A DNA stretch of 64,000 nucleotides. Source: a virus. The stretch covers positions 1 to 64,000 of the IMG/VR virus record IMGVR_UViG_3300005838_000623; one strand, written 5' to 3'. The translations under genes were made by a program, and so were the position numbers. Below the pieces are notes generated by a model. It saw only the letters and a list, made by a program, of their open reading frames with translations. It made no database searches and had not been told where the DNA came from. Shown piece by piece: positions 43,820-51,894 of the stretch; within the stretch, counting starts at the first letter, position 1, and every line of letters begins with the position of its first letter.

Positions 43820-44406
43820 TGCCTAGTAAGCAAAAAATAAAAGGCGCCACGTGGGAACGAGATGTTGCAAAACATCTAACAGAATTATATGGTGAAACAT
43901 TTATTCGAGTTCCTCATAGTGGAGCTTACATCGGCGGATCAAACAAAGTACGTAAACAATACCTACATGAGGGAGTAATAAGAACCTTTAAAGGAGATAT
44001 TATTCCAGGGCCTAGTATGCCCTATTTAAATGTAGAATGTAAAGCATATAAAGATTTCCCCTTCCATCACTTGCTTACAGGTGATGCAAAATTATTAGAT
44101 GAATGGATTAATCAAGTATTAGATTCAGCAGATGAACATGACTTCAATATGTTAATAATGAAGTTTAATCGAAAAGGCAAATACGTAGCAATAGAAGACA
44201 AACATTTACATCATAGATTTAAAAGGCACATTAATTACAAAGGATGGAATTTTAGTGAATACGACCAATTCTGGAAACTAAATTCCAAAACAGTAAGATT
44301 ACAATCAGCGATAAAAAAAAGGCAAATTAAATATAATATGAAATCAATAACACAACCCACTTTTGGCTCCCATAGGCAAGTAAAAGAAACTAACATAGCA
44401 ACCTAA
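43819..44406 (+). CDS. PD-(D/E)XK nuclease, Holliday-junction-resolvase-like
   Basis: A 195-residue protein with the restriction-fold order: KGATWERDVAKHL (conserved E), FIRVPHSGAYIGG, FKGDIIPG (catalytic D) and LNVECKAYKDF (ECK). This is the arrangement of archaeal-type Hjc resolvases and related phage nucleases. It is coupled to the small basic gene and follows gp47/gp46, so a role in processing recombination or replication intermediates is likely. A restriction-like or packaging-related nuclease is an alternative. Confidence 0.75.
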   Translation: MPSKQKIKGATWERDVAKHLTELYGETFIRVPHSGAYIGGSNKVRKQYLHEGVIRTFKGDIIPGPSMPYLNVECKAYKDFPFHHLLTGDAKLLDEWINQVLDSADEHDFNMLIMKFNRKGKYVAIEDKHLHHRFKRHINYKGWNFSEYDQFWKLNSKTVRLQSAIKKRQIKYNMKSITQPTFGSHRQVKETNIAT

Positions 44407-44408
44407 AC

Positions 44409-44695
44409 GCAGTTAAGAGCTGCTCGCCTCGAGCACGTAGCATAGGCACGTGAGTACAAGAATTGGCGAAGTTGCAACCCAGGCTAAGGGCGCCAAAAGA
44501 TGTGGATACAAGAAAAAGAAACCACAACTATTTTAATGTTGATACTATAGCATTAAAGTAGTCCCGCTATGACGAAAGTCAGAAGTCTGAGGTAGGGGGT
44601 ACAGGGTAACCGCCTCCGTGCTAACGCAATCCTCAATAGTATATAATGAGTTAAACGATGGAAAAAGTACTCATGCTTCTCCTCACCAGGAGAAG
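44409..44695 (+). ncRNA. Candidate structured RNA in a 383-base gene-free stretch
   Basis: No credible coding frame occupies 44407-44789, and composition is visibly less AT-rich than nearby genes. It holds a series of inverted repeats: GCTCG/CGAGC at 44422-44434; CACGT/ACGTG at 44434-44452; TTGGCG/CGCCAA at 44463-44496 with nested CCC/GGG; a 12-bp helix of 44527-44538 with 44551-44562; GAC-GAAA-GTC, a GNRA tetraloop, at 44571-44580; GAGG/CCTC with a nested stem at 44589-44616; and CTTCTCCT/AGGAGAAG at 44676-44695. I could not match it to tRNA, tmRNA, RNase P or intron cores. Strand is assumed from flanking genes. Confidence 0.55.
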
Positions 44696-44725
44696 TGTGA
44701 ATAAAACTTCGGGAAAAAGATAACA

Positions 44726-44733
44726 AATAAATA
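44726..44733 (+). promoter_or_regulatory. Late promoter box (AATAAATA)
   Basis: Plus-strand AATAAATA between the structured region and the transferase gene. The predicted start near 44739 is two bases before the hairpin 44741-44780. Confidence 0.5.
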
Positions 44734-44740
44734 TTACTAA

Positions 44741-44789
44741 ACGTTCAAGGTTCGAATGTAATGAAGAACCAGTTGAACGTAGTTCAACT
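44741..44789 (+). promoter_or_regulatory. Two mutually exclusive hairpins at a start codon
   Basis: Hairpin 1 pairs ACGTTCAA-GGTTC (44741-44753) with GAACC-AG-TTGAACGT (44766-44780). Hairpin 2 pairs AGTTGAAC (44771-44778) with GTTCAACT (44782-44789), ending exactly before ATG 44790. They share the TTGAAC strand and cannot form together. No Shine-Dalgarno sequence is visible, so this may control initiation of the transferase. Confidence 0.5.
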
Positions 44790-45497
44790 ATGCAATATAC
44801 ATACGAAACACACTTCGGAAAACAAGAAACTCGAAATGTAATAATAAATTATGTAAGTTTACGCAACGTAGATCCACGGGAAGAATATCTAGCACTTGAA
44901 AAGGGATTTGCTTTAGATATTGTTAAAGGTAAAGAAGAATGGTTCATGTCGCGTAATACGCGAATTAAATTATCAGAAACAAATTATGATAAGTTAGATT
45001 GGCAGTTGGGGTTAGCATGGCATTCAAATATAAAAGAAATGCCTAGTATGTTTCAAAACATTTTAACAAAGTATATACATCATAATAATTTCAAAAACAT
45101 TTGGACTGTTAATGAAGATCATGATCGGTACCGATATATTTTATATTATCATAAAGGTAATATAGTGGCAATAACTAAAATGCTTCATTATCATCCACCA
45201 TTTCCATTTGCTGATCATGACATATTAGAAACAAACTTTTTTATATGGAATTATCATGAACCTGAATTACATTTAGGAACTCTGACATTGGAACATGAGA
45301 TTGCTTGGGCAAAAGAATTAGGTTTAAAGTATTTGTATACTGGTCCTGGATATGAGCAAAGTAGCATATACAAATCCAAATTCGACGGTTTTCAATGGTT
45401 TAACGGAATGGAATGGAGCACCGACGTGGAAAAGTATACACTACTTTGTCAACGGGATAGTAAAATACGGAGTTTTAAAGCGTATACTGAGATTTAA
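44790..45497 (+). CDS. ATE/GNAT-like transferase (arginyl-tRNA-protein transferase C-terminal type)
   Basis: A 235-residue protein whose last 80 residues (LGTLTLEHEIAWAKELGLKYLYTGPGY...YKSKFDGFQWFNGMEW) follow the pattern of the C-terminal GNAT-like domain of arginyl/leucyl-tRNA-protein transferases (LGTY...EI..A..LGL.YLY.GY...M.YK..F.P.E...G.W). Those enzymes add an amino acid from aminoacyl-tRNA to a protein N-terminus, marking it for degradation or altering it. The N-terminal Cys cluster of eukaryotic ATE1 is absent. An alternative is another GNAT acyltransferase. Its 3' end overlaps the convergent gene by four bases. Confidence 0.5.
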   Translation: MQYTYETHFGKQETRNVIINYVSLRNVDPREEYLALEKGFALDIVKGKEEWFMSRNTRIKLSETNYDKLDWQLGLAWHSNIKEMPSMFQNILTKYIHHNNFKNIWTVNEDHDRYRYILYYHKGNIVAITKMLHYHPPFPFADHDILETNFFIWNYHEPELHLGTLTLEHEIAWAKELGLKYLYTGPGYEQSSIYKSKFDGFQWFNGMEWSTDVEKYTLLCQRDSKIRSFKAYTEI

Positions 45498-46042
45498 TCA
45501 ATATACTTTTTAAATTCTTCTGGAGTGGATTCAAAGCGCCATAGTGTGACCCAACTTAAATGTTCTTTTGTCCAACTTTTGTAATAGTTTGTATTTTTTG
45601 CGAGTGCTAGTGATGCGGAATTTAAAACATCCAGCCTTGCCACTAGAAACAAAGCCGCTTTGCCGAAGTTTAGTTCTAAGCCTTCGTGCGTTTCAACGTT
45701 GTGTGGGTGATCATCTAATGCTACTAAATTCATAGGCATTAAGTAATCGTTGATTTCATCTGAAATCTTTGTATACTCCTCTGCGGAGTATCTTTCTGTA
45801 GGTGTAATTACTGCTAGAATTTCAACACCTTCGTCTGTCCAAGTATCACCAAACTCCTTTAACTTGTTAAACAAGTCGTCATAAACAATTTCAACTCTCA
45901 TTGTATTGTCTCTTAAAGCTGCTTGAGCATATGGACATGCTGGCAAATTGCCAAACTCTTTGTGCTTCTTGGCTACAAAGTTGTTGATCCAATCGTATAA
46001 AGCGTCGATGATTTTATTTTGTTCAATAATGTCATTTGTCAT
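45494..46042 (-). CDS. Conserved-looking protein of unknown function (182 aa)
   Basis: A 182-residue soluble protein with a strong ribosome site (AGGAGG) before ATG 46042. The segment FGNLPACPYAQAAL followed by VEIVYDDL and MNLVALDDHPHNV recalls DUF1415-like proteins (NLCPFA start), a weak resemblance only. It converges on the transferase gene and both genes stop at the same TTAA. An ACTAAATA late box and a perfect hairpin lie upstream. Confidence 0.65.
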   Translation of the reverse strand: MTNDIIEQNKIIDALYDWINNFVAKKHKEFGNLPACPYAQAALRDNTMRVEIVYDDLFNKLKEFGDTWTDEGVEILAVITPTERYSAEEYTKISDEINDYLMPMNLVALDDHPHNVETHEGLELNFGKAALFLVARLDVLNSASLALAKNTNYYKSWTKEHLSWVTLWRFESTPEEFKKYID

Positions 46043-46092
46043 TTTTTACCTCCTATGATCAGAATTATTGTGGGGATTTTACAGCGGGGTTT

Positions 46093-46108
46093 TACTACGG
46101 GTGTAGTA
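46093..46108 (-). promoter_or_regulatory. Perfect 5' hairpin (TACTAC-loop-GTAGTA)
   Basis: A six-bp inverted repeat with a four-base loop, four bases after the late box 46113-46120 in the direction of the gene at 46042, at the expected 5' end of its mRNA. Confidence 0.5.
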
Positions 46109-46112
46109 TTAA

Positions 46113-46120
46113 TATTTAGT
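46113..46120 (-). promoter_or_regulatory. Late promoter box (ACTAAATA)
   Basis: Minus-strand ACTAAATATTAAT, identical over 13 bases to the string before gp25. It would drive the 182-residue gene with a leader of about 65 bases. Confidence 0.5.
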
Positions 46121-46150
46121 CGTCCGGCACAATAGTAAAGTAAGTATGTT

Positions 46151-46363
46151 TTAGAAAAAAGGCATACCAGTGTCTTTTGTTGTTTTTAAATTTTCAGTAA
46201 TAATTTCATTAATTATTTTTCTATCTTTGAAAGAAGTGCCGTAGGCTTCCGTAATGGTTATACCGCCTCGCATATACCATGTTATTTTTAGAAGTTCTTG
46301 TTTTATGGCCCCTACTTCTTTCTCGTAATTGTCAATTAATGCAATTACGTCTTCATACCCCAT
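46151..46363 (-). CDS. Small baseplate-hub operon protein
   Basis: A 70-residue protein (MGYEDVIALIDNYEKEV..., then WYMRGGITITEAY and a terminal KDTGMPFF) directly after gp26. Small proteins with this WYMRGG and PFF pattern accompany gp26 in marine T4-like genomes. It may be a hub assembly factor (a gp51-like role), but that name is inference from position. Confidence 0.6.
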   Translation of the reverse strand: MGYEDVIALIDNYEKEVGAIKQELLKITWYMRGGITITEAYGTSFKDRKIINEIITENLKTTKDTGMPFF

Positions 46364-46374
46364 GGATAGAAGCC

Positions 46375-47220
46375 TTATACGAAAAAACTTGAATAATCAA
46401 ATAGTAATGGCATATTTGATTCGTGTTCACATTCAGGACATGTTATAACTACAGGAGCAAGTGCTGTTTTTTCTCGTATTGTTTCCAATGTAGCAGTAAT
46501 TTTATTAAACAATTTTATACTAGTGTTATTAACAAAATCTATTATTTCTTCTTTGTTTACAACAAGTTGTCCGTCTGGTAATTCTATACCATGGATTCCA
46601 GAAGTTATAGTACTAATATTAATATCAGTCATATTTTTAAGTATTTTATTATATATTTCTTTTACTTCGTCTGGATCCATACCCTCAGAATTAGATGCTA
46701 GTTGTATTGCTTGTTGTTCTTCAAAAGCTCTTCGTTGCAATAATGATAATTCTAAATAAGATAATGGTTTAATATGAACTTTTATTTCTCCATACGTGAT
46801 AATAGTAAGTTCATTATTGAATGTAATATTGCTTAATTTGTCAATGTATCCATCCAAATTTAATCCTACAACATGTTCATGATTGCATTCACCACATGTT
46901 TGTTCTATTTCCATTTGGTTACCATATGATGCTATACGTATTGCTATTAAAATGTAATCAACATCAGATGCTGGCATTGACCATGCATCTTTGATACTTG
47001 GAATACAACTTTGAATAACTTGCGCTACTGCCTCTCCAGATATTAACGCGTCTGGTGTTTTGATGATAATATCATCCTTTGCTGTCATTGGATATACTGG
47101 TACTTCTCCCGTTGCTGGCATCTCCAGCGTGCCTTCTGGATAAAATTGCCCTCCACTTGGTAATGTGATGTATATCTCTGGTTGCCTATAATATTGTATT
47201 AGGACACTATCTGTACTCAT
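46375..47220 (-). CDS. gp26: Baseplate hub assembly protein gp26-like
   Basis: A 281-residue protein with an N-terminal YYRQPEIYITLPSGGQFYPEG (typical of T4 gp26-family baseplate proteins), a CGEC pair (C109/C112) and a C-terminal CPEC (C261/C264) just before FDYSSFFV. The two Cys pairs could bind one zinc ion. The family is needed to assemble the central hub. It is divergent from the tape-measure gene, with overlapping late boxes between them. Confidence 0.78.
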   Translation of the reverse strand: MSTDSVLIQYYRQPEIYITLPSGGQFYPEGTLEMPATGEVPVYPMTAKDDIIIKTPDALISGEAVAQVIQSCIPSIKDAWSMPASDVDYILIAIRIASYGNQMEIEQTCGECNHEHVVGLNLDGYIDKLSNITFNNELTIITYGEIKVHIKPLSYLELSLLQRRAFEEQQAIQLASNSEGMDPDEVKEIYNKILKNMTDINISTITSGIHGIELPDGQLVVNKEEIIDFVNNTSIKLFNKITATLETIREKTALAPVVITCPECEHESNMPLLFDYSSFFV

Positions 47221-47242
47221 TCGAAACCCTCAAAATTTGATG

Positions 47243-47250
47243 TATAAATA
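47243..47250 (+). promoter_or_regulatory. Late promoter box (TATAAATA) for the tape-measure gene
   Basis: Exact late consensus in the divergent gap 47221-47298. A six-bp hairpin (ATTACA 47258-47263 with TGTAAT 47276-47281) begins eight bases after the box, near the expected mRNA start. Confidence 0.7.
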
Positions 47251-47264
47251 ATAACATATTACAA

Positions 47265-47272
47265 TATTTACC
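47265..47272 (-). promoter_or_regulatory. Late-type box (GGTAAATA) for gp26
   Basis: Minus-strand GGTAAATA lying inside the region transcribed from the plus-strand box at 47243-47250, so the two 5' ends would overlap by about 10-20 nt. The same GGTAAATA form precedes gp20. Confidence 0.35.
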
Positions 47273-47298
47273 CAATGTAATTAACTACGTATATTATT

Positions 47299-49785
47299 AT
47301 GGCATTAGATCCAGTAGAACAAGCGGCGATAAATCGAATAAACTCTTTATTTGCGAGTGTCGGTGCGGAAGCAGGCAATGCAGCTAGTAGATTAGGTGAC
47401 GTAGCACGAGCTGCAAGCGATGCATCTGGTGGCCTTGGTGGATTTGTATCTTCTCTTGGTAGTGCTAGTTCTGGCGTTACTGGTTCCACTAATAAAATGA
47501 CAAGTTCAATGAATGCAAGTGCTGGAAGTATTACGACTTCTGCCGGTATTCTTGCCGACGCATCTCAAAATATTATAGGAAAGATAGCATCTGCCGTATC
47601 TGGAGGAACTGCAAATTTTGCTGATGCTGGCGGACTAGCAACAGGTATGATGGGTGGCGTCACTAAAGCTTCGGGACTACTGGGTAAGAAATTCGCAGGA
47701 ATGGCCAAACCTTTAGCTGTAGTTGGTAAAGTCGCTGGTGTTTTAGGTACAGCCTTGGGCGCGGCCGCCAATTATAATAATGATTTATTACAAAATTGGC
47801 GTGGCTTAACTCGAACTGGTATATCATTACAAGGTGCGATGGAAGAAGTTGGTATAGCACAAGGCAAAGCAAATTTATCATTACACCAACTAAGTAGCCA
47901 TTTGAGTAGTAATAGTGAAGCATTTGCTGTGTTAGGTGGAACAGCAAGTGGTGGTGCTGAAGCATTTCTACAACTTCAGTCAACATTACAATCTGTAGAC
48001 CTTGGTTATGATAAATCCAGTAGATCTTTTAGGGAATCGTTAGAGACATTGGGTATTACTTCTGATGAAAGTGCTAGTCTTATTACTGATATGCTTGGAA
48101 GCCAAATGCTGGCAGCTAAATTTAGGAATCTAGATGAAAAATCCCAGGCTGAAAGTACTGCTGATTATATTATGAATTTAGATCAGTTATCCAAATTAAC
48201 TGGTAAAAGTAGAGAACAACTAGCACAAGAGCAAAAACAAATGGCCAATGATACTCAATTTCAAGCGGCTATGAATGGAAAATCCGCAGAAGAAATGGCT
48301 GCTATGCAAAGTGCAATGCAGAGAATTCAAGAGGTTGGCGGGCCAGCAGCTGTTGAAGCATTTAAAGCAAGACTAGCAGGCGTTGTTCCTGCAGGTAAAG
48401 AAGCACGGATGTTATTGGCAACACCAATGGGTAAAGTTGTTGAAGAAATGGCTGGAGAAATGGCCGGCGCATCCGGCGCTGATCAAATAGGCGGAATAGC
48501 CGACAGTTATACTAATGCGTTGGGTGAAGGTGCTAAACAATCACGTGATATGTTATTACCATTGGCTAAAGCAGGCGGATTAGTAGCAGGCGAGTTTAGT
48601 TCATTATTTGGTGTAATGAACAAAACTGTAATAAGAAATCAAGGATTAATTGACCAACAAGAAAAATTGACAGGAACTGTTGTTGATTTAAACATAGCGA
48701 TGCGAGCAATGTTAGATAGTGTATCTGGCACTAAAAGGGAAGATCCAACAGATCTAGATAGTGAGATAGTACAAGTTGGTTCAGATTTAACTAATACAGT
48801 TACTGAAGTGACAACATCATTGCAGGAAATTGTTAACTTCGTACAAGTAAAGTCTGCGGAACTTTCTAGGGATTATGTACCACCTGCACTTAAGGCGGCG
48901 ATGGGCGCATGGAATGGTGCAATGGCCCTGGGTGAAGAGGTTGGTGAATTTTTCGGCCAGAGTTGGGACATGCCTAGAAGCGCATATAATCGTGATGTAC
49001 GGAATGTAGAAGGCGATGCTCCCCCAACCCGGGCCAGAAGAGCCCAGGGCCCTACTAATGCGGAAGCTCCCCAGTTGGATAATGCCAATCAGGCAACGTT
49101 AGACGCTATTGACGCACTCACGGCTCAAAACGCCATCCGTCTTTCCCAGGGGAATCCCGCGTCTGACAAGGGTAGACTGGGTCAGGCAACCAGAGACGCT
49201 ATTGCCCCCGCTACAGAACAAACAAATATGCCCGTGGATCGCCTCGCGGAGATGCAGAATGCAGTTGGCCAGCAACTAATGAATACACTTAATGCATTAT
49301 CAGCTGATGAATTAATGAATGCTGACCAACTTCAGAAAATCCAACAACAGTTTATTGAACGAGAAGTTGCAGCTATTGAGAACTTAGGTTATACGATGAC
49401 GGACTCACAGACTATTACTTCACAAAAATTTGATGAACTTGTGAAAATATTTCAGAAAGCACAATATCAACAAATAACTGGTGCTAGTGACGCAGATGTT
49501 GACGCAATGCTTTCGACCGCACCTGGCGAGCAAATTGTCGATATTGCTAAAGTGTTAGGAAAGACAATCGAAGACAATAGAGCGGCGGAAGAATTAGTGA
49601 ATAGGAAATTATGGGTAGGCACTAGTAATCAAGATTTAGCAACGTTAATTGCTCAGTCTCAAAAAATATCCGCTGACAGGATTATTGAAGCTATTGAGAT
49701 GGCAGGCAAAGGTTCTCCTACACCGCGACCATCCAATAACGACATCGCCGGCAACGAATATGCAAAACAAGAAGGCGTCCGTTAA
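47299..49785 (+). CDS. Tail tape-measure protein (gp29-like role)
   Basis: An 828-residue protein with a Gly/Ala/Ser-rich hydrophobic first quarter (including VSGGTANFADAGGLATGMMGG and MAKPLAVVGKVAGVLG), then long helical heptad-like stretches, the normal make-up of a tape-measure protein. It lies between gp26 and the portal gene. Bases of about 48890-49260 are visibly richer in G/C, with codons such as GCC, CCC and CGC that are rare in the rest, as if this part was replaced by recombination. The name rests on composition and place, not on a domain. Confidence 0.7.
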   Translation: MALDPVEQAAINRINSLFASVGAEAGNAASRLGDVARAASDASGGLGGFVSSLGSASSGVTGSTNKMTSSMNASAGSITTSAGILADASQNIIGKIASAVSGGTANFADAGGLATGMMGGVTKASGLLGKKFAGMAKPLAVVGKVAGVLGTALGAAANYNNDLLQNWRGLTRTGISLQGAMEEVGIAQGKANLSLHQLSSHLSSNSEAFAVLGGTASGGAEAFLQLQSTLQSVDLGYDKSSRSFRESLETLGITSDESASLITDMLGSQMLAAKFRNLDEKSQAESTADYIMNLDQLSKLTGKSREQLAQEQKQMANDTQFQAAMNGKSAEEMAAMQSAMQRIQEVGGPAAVEAFKARLAGVVPAGKEARMLLATPMGKVVEEMAGEMAGASGADQIGGIADSYTNALGEGAKQSRDMLLPLAKAGGLVAGEFSSLFGVMNKTVIRNQGLIDQQEKLTGTVVDLNIAMRAMLDSVSGTKREDPTDLDSEIVQVGSDLTNTVTEVTTSLQEIVNFVQVKSAELSRDYVPPALKAAMGAWNGAMALGEEVGEFFGQSWDMPRSAYNRDVRNVEGDAPPTRARRAQGPTNAEAPQLDNANQATLDAIDALTAQNAIRLSQGNPASDKGRLGQATRDAIAPATEQTNMPVDRLAEMQNAVGQQLMNTLNALSADELMNADQLQKIQQQFIEREVAAIENLGYTMTDSQTITSQKFDELVKIFQKAQYQQITGASDADVDAMLSTAPGEQIVDIAKVLGKTIEDNRAAEELVNRKLWVGTSNQDLATLIAQSQKISADRIIEAIEMAGKGSPTPRPSNNDIAGNEYAKQEGVR

Positions 49786-49816
49786 ACCAAATTAAAATAA
49801 TAATAATATAAAATAG

Positions 49817-49824
49817 GGTAAATA
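49817..49824 (+). promoter_or_regulatory. Late-type box (GGTAAATA) before the portal gene
   Basis: GGTAAATA, 19 bases before ATG 49844, followed by GAGAG as a likely ribosome site. The core TAAATA is intact but the first bases differ from consensus. Confidence 0.4.
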
Positions 49825-49843
49825 GTAGTAGAGAGTAATTATA

Positions 49844-51520
49844 ATGACTTGGAAGAAATATTTTACACAGCCTAGCAATGTCGTTCCATTGCGTAATGGC
49901 ACACCAGATGTAGGTTTTAAAAACTACAGCTCAATATTACCTGAAGTATATTCAGGACATCCTAATCGTATTGAACGTTATGTTCAATATGATGGTATGG
50001 ATCAAGATAGTGAGGTTAATTCAGCACTAGATATTCTTGCTGAATTTTGTACACAAACCAATACGGAATCTGGCATTGCTTTCAAAGTTCATTACCATGA
50101 AGATGCTACAGATACTGAAGTAGATCTTTTACAATCACAATTACGACATTGGTATAACTTACAAGGGTTTGAGCGCAAAATATTTAAATTATTTCGTAAT
50201 GTATTAAAATATGGCGATCAACTTTTCATTAGAGATCCAGAAACGAAAAAATGGCACTTTGTAGATAGTGCTAAAGTAGAAAAGATTGTTGTTGATGAAA
50301 GTGCTGGCCGAGAAATTGAACAATATACAATTAGAGATATTGCTGTAAATTTTGAAACTTTAGCAGTTACTGAAAAAGATACCACAGGTAGTACCATTCC
50401 TAACTTAACTAACAGGCAAGGAAGTCCAACAAGTCAAACAATGGCAGATTCGGCAAAATATAGTTATGGTAAAAAGTCTGTTGCTGTAGATGCAAAGCAT
50501 ATTGTTCATATTAGTATGACAGAAGAAATGGATGGCAGTTGGCCATTTGGTAATAGTATTTTAGAAAATATTTTTAAAACTTATAAGCAAAAAGAATTGC
50601 TTGAAGATGCTATTATTATATACAGGGTACAACGAGCACCAGAGCGCAGAGTATTTTATATTGATGTAGGTAACATGCCGTCTCATATGGCTATGGGTTT
50701 TGTAGAGCGTGTTAAAAACGAAATACATCAACGTAGAATTCCTACTACAACTGGCGGTGGTACTAAAATGATGGATTCAACTTATAATCCATTGTCGATA
50801 ATGGAAGATTACTTTTTCCCACAAACAGGCGAGGGGCGTGGTAGTAAAGTTGAAACATTACCAGGTGGTGAGAACTTAGGCCAAATTGATGATTTAAAAT
50901 TCTTTACTAATAAAATGTATCGAGCATTACGTATTCCAAGTAGTTATTTACCATCAGGTCCAGATGAAGGTGTAGCAGGTTATACTGATGGTAGAGTTGG
51001 TACAGCATTAATACAAGAGTATAGATTTAATGAGTATTGTAAGAGATTGCAAACTATTATTGCTTCTGTTGTTGATGATGAGTTTAAATTATTCATAAAA
51101 TCACGTGGTATTAATATTGACAATAGCATTTTTGAAATTAAATTTAATGAGCCACAAAACTTTGCATCATATAGACAAGCAGAGTTGGATAATACAAAAA
51201 TTTCAGCATTTGCACAATTAGAGCAATTGCCATACTTGAGCAAACGTTTTATGATGGTGCGTTATTTAGGATTAACTGAAGAAGAATTGTTACAGAATAC
51301 TACAATGTGGCAAGAAGAAACAGGAAATTCACCTAGTGCTAATATTGAAGGTTCTGATATGAGATCAATTGGTATTACTCCAGGTGGATTAGAAAGTGAT
51401 ATGGGAATGGCAGAAATGCCTGAACTTCCAATGGAAGAAGGTATGGATGGAATGGAAGGTGAGGCAGGAATGACGCCCGGCGCACCTGAAGTAGCACCTA
51501 CAGAACCAACACCAGTTTAA
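49844..51520 (+). CDS. gp20: Portal vertex protein gp20
   Basis: A 558-residue protein with the gp20 run of motifs: YDGMDQDSEVNSALDILAEFCTQ, LRHWYNLQGFERKIFKLFRNVLKYGDQLFIRDPETKKWHFV, YRVQRAPERRVFYIDVGNMP, EDYFFPQTGEGRGSKVETLPGGENLGQIDDLKFF and RIPSSYL. Twelve copies form the channel through which DNA enters and to which the tail attaches. A Gly/Glu/Met-rich tail ends the protein. It starts the head-gene series 20-67-68-21-22-23. Confidence 0.95.
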   Translation: MTWKKYFTQPSNVVPLRNGTPDVGFKNYSSILPEVYSGHPNRIERYVQYDGMDQDSEVNSALDILAEFCTQTNTESGIAFKVHYHEDATDTEVDLLQSQLRHWYNLQGFERKIFKLFRNVLKYGDQLFIRDPETKKWHFVDSAKVEKIVVDESAGREIEQYTIRDIAVNFETLAVTEKDTTGSTIPNLTNRQGSPTSQTMADSAKYSYGKKSVAVDAKHIVHISMTEEMDGSWPFGNSILENIFKTYKQKELLEDAIIIYRVQRAPERRVFYIDVGNMPSHMAMGFVERVKNEIHQRRIPTTTGGGTKMMDSTYNPLSIMEDYFFPQTGEGRGSKVETLPGGENLGQIDDLKFFTNKMYRALRIPSSYLPSGPDEGVAGYTDGRVGTALIQEYRFNEYCKRLQTIIASVVDDEFKLFIKSRGINIDNSIFEIKFNEPQNFASYRQAELDNTKISAFAQLEQLPYLSKRFMMVRYLGLTEEELLQNTTMWQEETGNSPSANIEGSDMRSIGITPGGLESDMGMAEMPELPMEEGMDGMEGEAGMTPGAPEVAPTEPTPV

Positions 51521-51531
51521 TAAATACTAAT

Positions 51532-51777
51532 ATGCTTTTACTAGAGATTTTTACAGATATTGACATGAAAGAACCTGACACGGATGATAAGCATTCACGT
51601 TATGATCCTTCTGATGATCAAACTGTAATGAAAAAAGATGATACACGAAAAACTCGTTTAACATTAAAACAAATTAATAAAATTCGTCGAATGCAAGAAT
51701 TACGAACATCTGAACAATTAGAAGACGAAAAACAATATGCAATCCAATATGCCCCAGCACCAGCGGCACCTATGTAA
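51532..51777 (+). CDS. Small prohead-region protein (gp67-like position)
   Basis: An 81-residue highly charged protein with RLTLKQINKIRRMQELR near residue 45 and a terminal AIQYAPAPAAPM. Small proteins with this pattern lie between gp20 and the scaffold genes in marine T4-like phages. The name gp67 is by position only. No strong ribosome site is visible; coupling to gp20 is likely. Confidence 0.6.
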   Translation: MLLLEIFTDIDMKEPDTDDKHSRYDPSDDQTVMKKDDTRKTRLTLKQINKIRRMQELRTSEQLEDEKQYAIQYAPAPAAPM

Positions 51778-51894
51778 AATTACCCCTTTTCACTCATTTT
51801 ACCCCTATAATCAAGTATATTAGCAAATTATAATTAAATATAATTATATATTTGTAATTTGTACCTTTATGAAATAAAAAGGAGTGATTTCGCT

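Noticed and set aside
44741-44762. GGTTCGAAT resembling the T-arm of a tRNA
   Set aside because: The flanking five bases on each side do not pair as a T-stem, no acceptor, D or anticodon arms are present, and GGTTC pairs with GAACC further on in a different hairpin.
44407-44789. Group I or II intron, tmRNA or RNase P RNA
   Set aside because: I could not find the intron P7 core, domain V, a tag-peptide frame, or the conserved RNase P motifs by reading; the flanking genes are complete and not interrupted.
51778-51858. Terminator or promoter in the gap before the acidic core gene
   Set aside because: There are two TTACCCCT repeats and AT-rich palindromic sequence with a TTAAATA string, but no clear stem with a T run and only a weak late-box match.
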